64,000 nt of DNA from Phaseolus vulgaris (taxonomy: Eukaryota; Streptophyta; Magnoliopsida; Fabales; Fabaceae). The DNA lies in assembly GCF_000499845.2 (NCBI RefSeq), contig NC_023759.2:36626273-36690272 (forward strand), written 5' to 3'. Each line of letters starts with the position of its first letter. Positions within the stretch are counted from its first letter, which is position 1. Made by a program: the position numbers and the translations under genes. This document shows, piece by piece, positions 35,111 to 45,893 of the stretch. The notes beneath the pieces are model-generated. The model saw only the letters and a program-made list of their open reading frames with translations, had not been told where the DNA came from and did no database searches.

Positions 35111-35122
35111 ATGGGTGCATAA
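35111..35122 (+). other. Possible 3-codon upstream ORF in the CHLH leader
   Basis: ATG GGT GCA TAA lies 148 bp before the CHLH ATG, probably within the 5' leader. It matters only if transcription starts upstream of 35111. Confidence 0.3.
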
Positions 35123-35258
35123 CTTTGGGAGCAGAACTGCACAAGCTCCTCAGTGCCCCAAGTTTTTCTTTCAAAGCAATTTTCTCTTTGCTTTGGCTTG
35201 TGTTGCTTTCCCTTCTCTAGACTTCAGTTTGTTGTTTTTCTACTTAACTTGATTATCA

Positions 35259-38200
35259 ATGGCTTCTTTAGTATCTTCATCATTTACTCTACCTAGCTCT
35301 AAACCTGACCAGCTTCATTCTCTTGCCCAAAAGCATCTTTTTCTTCATTCTTTCCTTCCCAAGAAAACTGGTTATAATGGTAGCTCAAAATCCTCTCTGA
35401 GAGTGAAATGTATTGGCAATGGTCTATTCACCCAAACCACCCAAGAAGTTCGTAGAATAATTCCTGAGAATGACCAAAACTTGCCAACAGTTAAAATTGT
35501 GTATGTGGTCCTTGAGGCTCAGTACCAGTCATCTCTCACTGCTGCAGTCCTGGCTCTCAACAGTAAAAGGAAACATGCTTCCTTTGAGGTTGTGGGTTAC
35601 TTGGTTGAGGAGCTTCGAGACGCCTCAACGTATAAGGCTTTCTGCAAGGACTTGGAGGATGCTAACGTCTTCATTGGGTCTTTGATTTTTGTGGAGGAGC
35701 TTGCTCTCAAGATCAAGACTGCAGTGGAGAAAGAAAGGGACAGGCTTGATGCGGTCTTGGTGTTTCCATCAATGCCTGAAGTGATGAGGCTTAACAAGTT
35801 GGGTTCTTTCAGCATGTCACAACTTGGGCAATCTAAGAGTCCCTTTTTCCAGCTTTTCAAGAGAAAGAAGCCTCAGTCTGCTGGCTTTGCCGACAGCATG
35901 TTGAAGCTCGTGAGGACATTGCCAAAGGTTTTGAAGTATTTGCCAAGTGATAAAGCTCAGGATGCCAGGCTCTACATACTGAGTCTGCAATTTTGGCTTG
36001 GGGGATCTCCTGATAACTTGCAGAATTTCCTGAAAATGATTACTGGATCTTATATTCCAGCACTGAAAGGTGCAAAGATCGAGTATTCGGAGCCGGTTTT
36101 GTACTTGGACAATGGGATTTGGCACCCTTTGGCTCCTTGTATGTATGATGATGTGAAGGAGTATTTGAATTGGTATGGTACCAGAAGGGATGCAAATGAG
36201 AAGCTGAAATCCCCGAATGCACCCGTCATTGGTTTGGTTTTGCAAAGGAGTCATATTGTGACTGGTGATGAAGGACACTATGTGGCTGTGATCATGGAGA
36301 TGGAGGCTAGAGGGGCTAAGGTCATTCCCATTTTTGCTGGCGGACTTGACTTTTCAGGGCCAGTGGAGAAGTTCTTCATTGATCCAATTACGAAGAAACC
36401 ATTTGTGAATTCTGTGGTATCCCTCACTGGCTTTGCTCTTGTTGGAGGGCCAGCAAGGCAGGACCATCCAAGGGCGGTTGAGGCTTTGATGAAACTTGAT
36501 GTTCCTTACATTGTTGCCCTGCCACTGGTGTTTCAGACAACAGAAGAATGGCTCAACAGTACTCTTGGTGTGCATCCAATACAGGTTGCTCTTCAAGTTG
36601 CTCTGCCAGAGCTAGATGGAGGCATGGAGCCAATTGTTTTCGCTGGTCGAGATCCTAAAACAGGTAATCGTGATCTCTTTTCTTTACAACCGTCTTTTAA
36701 CTTTTTGTATTGACTATTATGATGCAGATGTCTTAAGTTTTATGTTTTAAGTATTAATCTTTAGATAGGAATCTAGGAGAATTTTCTTTTCAATTAACAT
36801 TTCCATAAAAGCATGAATATTAGAATCAGTATAGATATTGAAATTTTATCCTTTTGCATAATTTTTCACTTGTTTAACGATTGATTGATATATTTTCAGG
36901 AAAATCTCATGCTCTTCATAAGAGAGTGGAACAACTCTGCGTCAGGGCAATCAAATGGGCTGAATTGAAAAGAAAATCAAAGGTTTTTACCATTTTTTGA
37001 ACCTCTATATATACTTATCCAGTTTAAGACGGACTTTAACCAAGCCTGTTACAAATTTGGCAATTTTGCAAGCAAGAGTCCTAAAATTGTACCAATTTAG
37101 TCTAATAACAACAATCCTATTTACAAACGCACACTCATGGGTTTAGTATCTATGTTGTCCCTAAATTTTTTCAGATTTCTGTTTTTACTCGCTAATTTTG
37201 AATTTTGACTAGTCAAAGCGCAGAACTTTTTTCTGTTACCACATGTATTCCTTCCTATGAAGGAGTTTGTAGGAATAACAATGTGTACTTTTTAATTTCT
37301 CATCAACTAGTTTGATGCCATTAACTTTTCGGAACATGTGAGATTAGAAGCATAGTTTATACTAAAAGTTACACCTGAAAATGCTGCTAGACTTTTTGAT
37401 GACATGACAAGTTGCTCGACTAAAAGTGGAAACTAAGAAAAAAACTAGGGACTTTTGATTTGTCAAAATTTATATTAGGAACTAAAATTAGAAATTGGAA
37501 AAAAGTTCAGACAAAATAGAGTAAACCCTTTTATTTTATTTGTTTCAAGCTGATACCCAATATGACTTTGCTGTATATTTTCTCTGTATCTATTATAAAG
37601 TCAATTTCAATGAATTAGAAGATAACTTCTTGGAAAAGAAATTTTCATTTGACATTTACTCAAAGGAGAAATGACTTGCATGTAATGTCTGATTAAGAAT
37701 TCAATTGTTTGAAAACAATTCACAATGTCTTTTTACAGTAAAAGGCAACATGTACGTTCTGTTCAAGTTTATATTTATTTTGGTCTGGATTTGCGAGTAT
37801 CATTGAAGTCTCATCTTTAACCTCGTTATTTTCAAAACAAATATCTAGAGAAATAGAGAAGTCTGAAACGGTAGAGAATAGGCAGAGAAACAAGGTTTCC
37901 TATTATGATTTTTTTTCTGCTATACTGTATATTCCATTCCTTGTTTCAACCTTGTTAGCTTTCTCCCTATATTCCTTTTCCTTTATGAATAGAAGAACAT
38001 CAATTGTAGGAAATAAAAGTTTTTTCTTCTCAAAACTATGTTGTGGAACAATGTTAATTTATTCATGCATGTTTTTTTTTTTGTTTTTTTATTTAGTATC
38101 AAAAAATTCTCCCATCTTGTTTGTTGTCTTCGATCCTGGTTGTACTGTAATCCATCTGTATGCAGGGAACTGAAGTATTACTGTCTTACACTCATCAGCA

Positions 38201-41200
38201 TTTTTTAATTTGCACCATTATCTGATCTATACTCTTTGAGCAATTGACTTTTATTATTGAAATTCACTTAAGAAATCGCATCCATGCAGGAAGAGAAGAA
38301 ACTAGCAATCACCGTCTTCAGTTTCCCTCCGGACAAAGGAAATGTGGGAACTGCTGCCTATCTCAATGTCTTTGCCTCTATATACTCAGTTATGAAAGAA
38401 CTAAAAAGAGATGGTTATAACGTTGAAGGCCTTCCAGAGACTCCAGAAGCTTTGATTGAAGAAGTAATTCATGACAAAGAAGCTCAATTCAGTAGTCCAA
38501 ATTTGAACATTGCTTACAAAATGAACGTCCGAGAGTACCAAAATTTGACTCCCTATTCCACGGCACTGGAAGAGAATTGGGGAAAACCCCCTGGCAATTT
38601 GAATGCAGATGGAGAAAATCTGTTGGTATATGGGAAACAATATGGTAATATCTTCATAGGTGTTCAGCCTACATTTGGCTATGAAGGGGATCCAATGAGG
38701 CTGCTTTTCTCCAAATCTGCCAGCCCTCATCATGGATTTGCAGCATTTTATTCCTATGTTGAGAAAATCTTCAAAGCTGATGCTGTTCTTCATTTTGGGA
38801 CACATGGTTCCCTTGAATTCATGCCTGGAAAACAGGTGGGGATGAGTGATGCATGTTATCCCGACAGTCTAATTGGTAATATTCCAAATGTGTATTACTA
38901 TGCTGCAAACAACCCTTCCGAGGCTACCATAGCCAAGCGCAGAAGTTATGCAAACACCATTAGCTATCTGACTCCTCCTGCAGAAAATGCTGGACTATAC
39001 AAAGGTCTTAAGCAGTTAAGTGAGCTCATCTCCTCATATCAGTCCCTCAAAGACACTGGTCGTGGGGCACAAATTGTGAGTTCAATTATCAGCACAGCTA
39101 GACAGTGTAATCTTGACAAAGATGTGACATTGCCAGATGAGGGTGTGGAGATCTCACCTAAAGAGCGCGATCTGGTGGTTGGAAAGGTGTATTCCAAGAT
39201 CATGGAGATTGAGTCTCGTCTGTTACCTTGTGGGCTTCATATCATTGGTGAGCCTCCCTCAGCTTTGGAAGCAGTCGCTACACTGGTGAACATTGCTGCA
39301 CTTGATCGTCCTGAAGATGGTATTTCTTCTCTTCCAGGAATATTAGCTGACACTGTAGGAAGAGATATAGAAGATGTGTATAGAGGCAGTAACAAAGGAA
39401 TATTGAAGGATGTAGAGCTTCTTAGGCAAATAACAGAGGCATCACGTGGAGCAATCACTGCCTTTGTGGAGCGCACTACCAATGATAAGGGTCAAGTTGT
39501 TGATGTAGCTGGTAAGCTTACCTCAATCCTGGGATTTGGCATAAATGAGCCATGGATTCAGTACTTGTCAGACACCAAGTTTTATCGAGCTGATAGGGAA
39601 AAACTTAGAACCTTGTTTATGTTCCTGGGAGACTGCTTGAAGTTGGTTGTGGCTGATAATGAAGTGGGAAGTTTAAAGCAAGCCTTGGAAGGTAAATATG
39701 TGGAGCCAGGGCCTGGTGGTGATCCAATAAGAAATCCTAAAGTTTTGCCAACAGGAAAGAATATTCATGCCCTGGACCCACAAGCTATTCCTACAACTGC
39801 TGCAATGCAGAGTGCCAAAATAGTGGTAGAGAGGTTGATTGAAAGGCAGAAGGCTGAGAACGGTGGAAAATATCCCGAGACAATTGCACTTGTATTGTGG
39901 GGAACTGATAATATTAAAACATATGGTGAATCACTGGGTCAAGTCTTGTGGATGATTGGTGTGATGCCAGTGGCTGATGCTTTTGGCAGGGTAAACCGGG
40001 TGGAACCCGTCAGTCTTGAAGAGCTTGGAAGGCCTAGGATTGATGTTGTTGTTAATTGCTCAGGAGTGTTTAGAGACCTTTTCATCAATCAGGTATTACT
40101 TCTTTTGCTGTTTTTCTATTAATGGGGGTTTAGACCAATTTAGTATTTCTCGTGTTACATCATTTTGTGAAATATTGCCATTATTGTTTAGAATTGCAAC
40201 TTGCAGTTGCACTCTTCATATTTTAATTTGGTTACTGGAAAATATTTCCGAGTTCCAACCTTTTTCTCACATCTCAATGATTAGTATCCTTCATTGGATT
40301 GAAAGCGTACGGTTGCTTCATAAAAAACTCTGATGATGATTGAGTTAAAAGTTTTGCACAAGAGCTATCTAACATTTTGTTTATTAGGCTGTTTGTTGCT
40401 ACATTGCTTTGGTTGCTCATTTTTTTTATCTATTCATTACTCAGATGAACCTTCTAGACAGAGCAGTGAAGATGGTTGCTGAATTAGATGAACCAGCAGA
40501 GCAAAACTATGTAAGAAAGCATGCGTCAGAACAAGCTCAAGCCCTTGGAGTTGATGTTCGAGAAGCAGCAACAAGGATCTTCTCCAACGCCTCCGGCTCC
40601 TACTCCTCAAACATAAACCTGGCTGTGGAGAATTCTTCATGGAATGATGAGAAGCAGCTTCAGGACATGTATCTTAGCAGAAAGTCTTTTGCTTTTGATT
40701 CTGATGCCCCTGGTGCTGGCATGACTGAGAAAAGAAAAGTCTTTGAGATGGCTCTAAGCACAGCAGATGCCACATTCCAAAACCTTGATTCATCAGAAAT
40801 TTCCCTCACTGATGTTAGTCATTACTTTGACTCAGACCCAACTAATCTGGTTCAAAATCTAAGGAAAGATGGGAAAAAGCCCAGTGCATACGTTGCCGAT
40901 ACAACTACTGCTAATGCTCAGGTATACATTGTTCCATTGAATCTCCTATTTTTCAAGTGTGGTTTGACATTTCTCCAAAGTAGAAAAGATCCTCAAATCA
41001 CATTGAGTCTAAGGTATTTGGATAAACTATTCAACAAATACCTACATGAGAAGTAAAATTAATTAAGCTTCTCTATAAACTAAAACAAACTTATACCCTT
41101 CAACTTTCTCTCGTTTAACTTCAGAAAGTTGATTTTTAACATACGAAAGAAGCTTAATTCATTCTACCTTTTCTTTCTTCCAAATGTTTATCAATTTTAA

Positions 41201-41651
41201 ATGAAGCAGGACCTTTGTATTGTAGATGTCAAAGGATTGTTATGACCTTCTGGATACATATTTTATTTTTCAGGTACGCACACTTTCTGAGACAGTTAGA
41301 CTTGACGCAAGAACCAAACTGTTGAACCCAAAGTGGTATGAAGGCATGCTGTCTACTGGATATGAGGGTGTTCGTGAGATTGAGAAGAGACTAACCAACA
41401 CAGTGGGATGGAGTGCAACTTCAGGCCAAGTTGACAACTGGGTGTACGAAGAAGCCAACACAACATTCATTCAAGATGAGAAAATGCTGAACAAGCTCAT
41501 GAACACTAATCCAAACTCCTTCAGGAAGCTGGTGCAGACTTTCTTGGAAGCCAATGGACGTGGTTACTGGGAAACTTCAGAAGACAATATTGAGAAGCTC
41601 AAGCAGTTGTATTCGGAGGTGGAAGACAAAATTGAAGGCATTGATCGTTGA
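35259..41651 (+). CDS. CHLH: Magnesium chelatase subunit H, chloroplast
   Basis: Five exons with GT..AG borders: 35259-36663, 36900-36982, 38290-40092, 40445-40921 and 41274-41651. They sum to 4146 bp, giving 1381 residues plus stop, the length I recall for Arabidopsis CHLH/GUN5. The serine-rich N terminus ([14 protein letters not shown]...) up to about residue 50 is a typical chloroplast transit peptide. An N-terminal domain ([20 protein letters not shown] onward) precedes the long CobN/Mg-chelatase domain, with landmarks [12 protein letters not shown] across the exon 2 junction, [40 protein letters not shown] and [17 protein letters not shown]. Family knowledge: CHLH binds protoporphyrin IX and, with CHLI and CHLD, inserts Mg2+ in the first committed step of chlorophyll synthesis; it also has a role in plastid-to-nucleus signalling. 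Intron 2 is 1.3 kb and holds an inverted-repeat insertion. No damage to the reading frame was found. Confidence 0.97.
37157..37522. repeat. Degenerate inverted repeat in CHLH intron 2 (MITE-like)
   Basis: GTCCCTAAATTTTTTCAGAT ... AATTTTGACTAGTCAAA (37157-37216) pairs in inverted orientation, with many mismatches, with about 37446-37522. The latter reads, reversed, GTCTGAACTTTTTTCCAATT ... AATTTTGACAAATCAAA. The layout fits an old MITE inserted in the intron. Confidence 0.45.
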
Positions 41652-41784
41652 ACTTCATAGCTACTATTGAGAAGACTATACAACAGTGAAGAAGAAAAAC
41701 ACTTTTCTAATGTGATTTTGTTTACTTTTATCATTTTTTGAGATCATGTCTCTGTGCAGTTCTGAACTCCAACCCCTGTGAACA

Positions 41785-41790
41785 AATAAA
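41785..41790 (+). terminator. Likely CHLH polyadenylation signal AATAAA
   Basis: AATAAA 134 bp after the CHLH stop codon, followed by T-rich sequence; plausible distance for a plant near-upstream element. Confidence 0.45.
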
Positions 41791-42457
41791 GGTTTTGGTT
41801 CAAAATTGATGGCTTGATTATTTTCTTGCATGAAAAGAATTTGATAATGAATATAAACCTAGCTATTAAGTTTAATAAGATAATATTAAACTTCCACATG
41901 TAAAAACTAAAATTTTCTGCACAACATTGTTGGTTGATACAATTGACTGTAACTAATTGTTAGGATTTCAAGTGACACCGGTCCACTCCAGCAAGATGAA
42001 TAGTATATTAAAAAAGGAGAGTCACCAACTTATTGTTTACGTAGTAGTCCTACTTGACTTATGTGTCCATTAATTTTTTAACATTTTAATTGAAAAGAAT
42101 ATAAATGAAACTTCTTAAAAAATAGAACGTAAAAGAAATGAACTATTTAAAAACATAAAATACTAATTTGAGAATTTTAAAACTCTCTTAATCTATTTAA
42201 CGTTTTAATTAAAACATTAAAACACAAACCTTGTAAAAGATATGAAATACTTCAGACTTAAACTCAATCCGTTGACTTAACACCAAAAGATAAACAACTA
42301 AAAGTAACATTTAACCTTAAACAGTGAAAATTGACTGAGAGACTTCAGCTCTATTTGTTGACTTGTCATAAGACTATACGGGTATAATGGACATGGAAGG
42401 CCAATCCCCACAAACACAAACTTGTATAACAATACTTTCTGCCATTTCACCAAGAAC
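41791..42457. other. Intergenic between CHLH and the NLR gene
   Basis: AT-rich, no gene. The right part is the promoter and leader of the NLR gene. Confidence 0.5.
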
Positions 42458-45094
42458 ATGGCCGAATATTTTGTCTTCGAAATTGCTGAATCACTGCTGG
42501 GGAAGCTTGCATCTAATCTTTATGAAGAAGTTTCTCGAGCCTTTGATCTGTACGAGGATGTGCAAGGTCTGAGAGACACCTTGTTAATTGTAAAGGGCGT
42601 GCTCTTGGATGCTGAGGAGAAGAAGGAGAAGAAGCATGGGTTGCGTGAATGGCTCAGGCAGATTCAAAACGTATGCCTAGATACTGAAGATGTGTTGGAT
42701 GGATTTGAGTGCCAAAGCCTGAGAAAACAAGTTCTCAAAGCTTCAGGCAGCACCAGGATGAAGGTAGACCACTTCTTTTCTTCATCTAATTCTCTTGTTT
42801 TCCGTTTTAGGATGGCTAGGCAAATAAAAAATGTTAGGCGTAGATTGGATAAGATAGCAGCTGATGGGAGAAAGTTTGGTCTTGAGAGGATTGATGTTGA
42901 ACACAGCCGTCTGCAAAGGAGAGAAATGACTTATTCTCATGTTGATGCTTCAGGGGTTATAGGAAGGGAGAAGGATAGGGAAGAAACTATCAAGCTTTTG
43001 ATGCAACCTCACCCTCATGGTGATGGTTATGGAGATCAAAGTGTTTGTGTTATTCCCATAGTAGGTTTTGGAGGGTTGGGGAAGACGACACTAGCAAAGT
43101 TGGTGTTCAATGATAAGAGAATGGATGATCTTTTCCCGTTGAAGATGTGGGTGTGTATTTCTGATGACTTTGACATAAGGCAGATAGTTGTTAAAATCAT
43201 CAACTCTGCTTCTGATCCAACCATTTCTGTTGTTCCCCAAGAAAGCATTGACAATTTAGATATTGAGCAGTTACAAAGTCGTCTTAGACACAAACTTTCT
43301 TGCCAGAAGTATCTACTAGTCTTGGATGATGTATGGAATGATGATCGTGCAAAATGGATAGAGTTGAAAGATTTAATTAAAGTTGGTGCAATTGGAAGCA
43401 AAATCATAGTGACAACACGAAGCCACTCAATTGCTTCCATGATGGGCACTGTTCCCTCGTATGTTTTAGAAGGTCTTTCTGCGGAGAATTGCTTATCTCT
43501 GTTTCTCAAATGGGCATTTAAGGAAGGTGAAGAAAAAGAACACCCAAATCTAGTGGAGATTGGAAAAGAAATAGTGAAAAAGTGCGGAGGGGTTCCACTA
43601 GCACTGAAAACTTCAGGAAGTTCCCTGTTCTCGGTTTTTGATTTAGAAAGATGGGAAGTTATGAGAGACCATGAGCTATGGAACCTAAAACAACAGGAAG
43701 ATGACATTTTACCTTCCCTAAAGTTGAGCTATGATCAAATGCCATCCTATTTGAGGCACTGTTTTGCTTTCTTTTCTCTTTATCCTAAAGATTTTGGCTT
43801 TACCAGTGCAGAAATGGCTAACTTTTGGGTCACACTTGGATTACTTCGATCACCATTTGGAAGTCAGAAGATAGAGAATGTTGGAAAACTATATATATAT
43901 GAGTTATATTCAAGATCATTTCTGGAGGACTTTGAGGACTTTGGCACAGTGTACTATTTTAAACTACATGATTTGGTACATGATCTTTCGTTGTATGTTG
44001 CTAAAGAGGAGTTTCTAATGGTGAACTCCCATACTCGCAAAATACCTGAGCAAGTAAGGCATATATCAGTCGTTGAAAATGACTCACTAAGCCATACTTT
44101 GTTCCCCAAGTTCAGAGGTGTGAGAACTATAATATTTCCCGTTGATGGAGTGGGTGTTGGCAGTGAATATCTTTTGGAAACATGGATAAAAAGATACAAA
44201 TACTTACGTCATTTAGATTTAAGTGATTCCTTTTTTGAGACACTTCCTAATTCAATTGCTAAATTGGAGCATCTGCGAGCTCTCAGTCTTGATAATAATT
44301 GTAGCATAAAAAGACTTCCTAATTCTTTTTGCAAACTCCAAAACTTACAAATGTTGTCTTTAAGAAGATGCTTGGGCCTTGAAACATTGCCTAAACGATT
44401 AGGGATGTTAATCAGACTCCGAAAATTGTATATAACCACAAAACAGTCTATTTTGTTAGAGGATGAGTTTGCAAGCTTGAACAGTCTCCATACTTTGATT
44501 TTTGAATACAGTGACAATTTGAAGTTTTTGTTCCAAGGAGCACAAGCACAACTCCCATCCCTTAAAGTTTTGATCATTCAATCATGTGGGAACCTAGAGT
44601 CCTTACCTCTTCATCTTCTCCCTAAACTTGAGGTTCTGATTGTAACAAGGTGCGTGATGCTAAACCTGTCCTTCAACAGCGAAAGACCAATCCAAAGATT
44701 GATGATGAAATATTTGCATATTGAGCAATGTGCACGGCAACAGACATTGCCTCAATGGATTCAAGGAGCCTCCAACACTTTGAGAACATTGTTAATTTCA
44801 AATTTTCATTGTCTTGAGAAGCTTCCTGAGTGGCTTAACACAATGACTGATCTTAAGATGCTCCATATTGTTAACTGTCCTCAGTTGTTGCATCTTCCAA
44901 GTGAGATGCATCGTCTACGAGCCCTTGAAGATTTGATCATAGATGGTTGCCCTGAATTGGGTCGAAAATGTGAACCACAGTCTGGTGAGTACTGGTCCTT
45001 TATCTCTCACATCAAATGTGTTTCCATTGGAGAAACAAGAAAAAGGAAACTCCTTTTTCAAATGCTTTCACGACTGCGCTTGAAATGCACTTAG
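42458..45094 (+). CDS. CC-NB-ARC-LRR disease resistance protein (CNL)
   Basis: A single-exon ORF of 878 residues from the ATG at 42458; open frame extends upstream but without an ATG. A Rx-type coiled coil comes first, with an EDVID-like DTEDVLDGFE at about residues 75-84. NB-ARC motifs are complete: P-loop GFGGLGKTTLAK (203-214), RNBS-A FPLKMWVCISDDFD, kinase-2 YLLVLDDVW (285-293), RNBS-B GSKIIVTTR (313-321), GLPLA as CGGVPLALK (376-384), RNBS-D CFAFFSLYPKDF (435-446), and the MHD motif as LHD (503-505). About 12 leucine-rich repeats follow (LRHLDLSDSFFETLPNSIAK, LRALSLDNN and so on). Family knowledge: such proteins are intracellular ATP/ADP-switch receptors that detect pathogen effectors or guard host proteins. 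It is a lone copy here, squeezed between CHLH and a transposon cluster; all motifs look intact, so it is probably functional. The recognised pathogen cannot be inferred. Confidence 0.93.
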   Translation: MAEYFVFEIAESLLGKLASNLYEEVSRAFDLYEDVQGLRDTLLIVKGVLLDAEEKKEKKHGLREWLRQIQNVCLDTEDVLDGFECQSLRKQVLKASGSTRMKVDHFFSSSNSLVFRFRMARQIKNVRRRLDKIAADGRKFGLERIDVEHSRLQRREMTYSHVDASGVIGREKDREETIKLLMQPHPHGDGYGDQSVCVIPIVGFGGLGKTTLAKLVFNDKRMDDLFPLKMWVCISDDFDIRQIVVKIINSASDPTISVVPQESIDNLDIEQLQSRLRHKLSCQKYLLVLDDVWNDDRAKWIELKDLIKVGAIGSKIIVTTRSHSIASMMGTVPSYVLEGLSAENCLSLFLKWAFKEGEEKEHPNLVEIGKEIVKKCGGVPLALKTSGSSLFSVFDLERWEVMRDHELWNLKQQEDDILPSLKLSYDQMPSYLRHCFAFFSLYPKDFGFTSAEMANFWVTLGLLRSPFGSQKIENVGKLYIYELYSRSFLEDFEDFGTVYYFKLHDLVHDLSLYVAKEEFLMVNSHTRKIPEQVRHISVVENDSLSHTLFPKFRGVRTIIFPVDGVGVGSEYLLETWIKRYKYLRHLDLSDSFFETLPNSIAKLEHLRALSLDNNCSIKRLPNSFCKLQNLQMLSLRRCLGLETLPKRLGMLIRLRKLYITTKQSILLEDEFASLNSLHTLIFEYSDNLKFLFQGAQAQLPSLKVLIIQSCGNLESLPLHLLPKLEVLIVTRCVMLNLSFNSERPIQRLMMKYLHIEQCARQQTLPQWIQGASNTLRTLLISNFHCLEKLPEWLNTMTDLKMLHIVNCPQLLHLPSEMHRLRALEDLIIDGCPELGRKCEPQSGEYWSFISHIKCVSIGETRKRKLLFQMLSRLRLKCT

Positions 45095-45375
45095 TAAAAT
45101 TGAAATGATGCACACCATGGGAGCTGCACTTTAAAATCAGATCATGTATGAAATCATCTAACATTAATATTATTTTGTGGCCATCTTAACAGATCTTTAC
45201 ACTTTTATAGCTGGTATGTTGAATATTTCCATAATCAATTTGAGATAAAAGATATGGGTTGGTTGGATTTTTTGTTGCGCATGTCTCTCCGTAACCTGAA
45301 TCTGCTCCTTGATAAAAATCTGATTAAAATGAAAGTTAAAGGTATATTATAAAAATTAGTTCTATTTTCAATATA
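45095..45375. other. 3' flank of the NLR gene
   Basis: About 280 bp containing the probable 3' UTR; nothing else recognised. Confidence 0.4.
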
Positions 45376-45893
45376 CACTAGTGCAGAAAAGCTCGTAGAC
45401 GATAGATGATCACTCACAACCGTAGTTATAAGGTATATTTAAACGACGATTATTTTGGTCAAACGTCAACTATCACTACAAGATTTTTTTTTAATGGAAG
45501 TTATTTAGCGAAGGTTTATTGATTTAATTAACGAAGGTTTTTAACCTTCGTTAAGTTCAAAAAGTTATTTTAAAAAATAATGGAGGTTTTTTTAACCATC
45601 GTTAAATTTTAAAGGTTTATTTTAAAAGCTTAGCAAAATAACGGAGTTTTTTTAACATTCGTTAAATTTTAAAGATTTATTTTAAAACCTCAACAAAATA
45701 ATGGAGGCTTTTATAACCTTAGTTAAATTCCAAAAGTTTATAGTAAAATCTCAAAAAAAATAACGGAGGTTTTTTAAACATTCGTTAAATTCCAAAGGTT
45801 TATTCTAAAATCTCATCAAAATAACAGAGGTTTTTTCAACCTTTGTTCAATTCTAAAGGTTTATTCTAAAACTTCAGCAAATTAACAAAAGTT
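45376..45893. mobile_element. CACTA transposon end(s) with subterminal tandem repeats
   Basis: Two CACTA-type termini occur in the same orientation: CACTAGTGCAGAAAAG at about 45376 and CACTACAAGATTTTTTTT at about 45474. From about 45500 to 45893 there are about six diverged copies of a roughly 60-bp unit. The unit contains GGAGGTTTTTTAACC, TTCGTTAAATT and AAAGGTTTATT. The first copies show the palindrome AACGAAGG...CCTTCGTT. Subterminal repeats of this sort are the transposase-binding arrays of CACTA elements. The array is cut by the gypsy LTR at 45894, and the rest of the element must lie beyond the window. Confidence 0.7.

Noticed and set aside
35817..36278. Long minus-strand frame inside CHLH exon 1
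   Set aside because: Antisense shadow of a conserved coding exon.
40016..40333. 105-codon plus frame overlapping the end of CHLH exon 3
   Set aside because: Out of frame with CHLH and runs into intron 3.
43036..43707. 223-codon minus-strand frame within the NLR gene
   Set aside because: Antisense shadow of the NB-ARC region.
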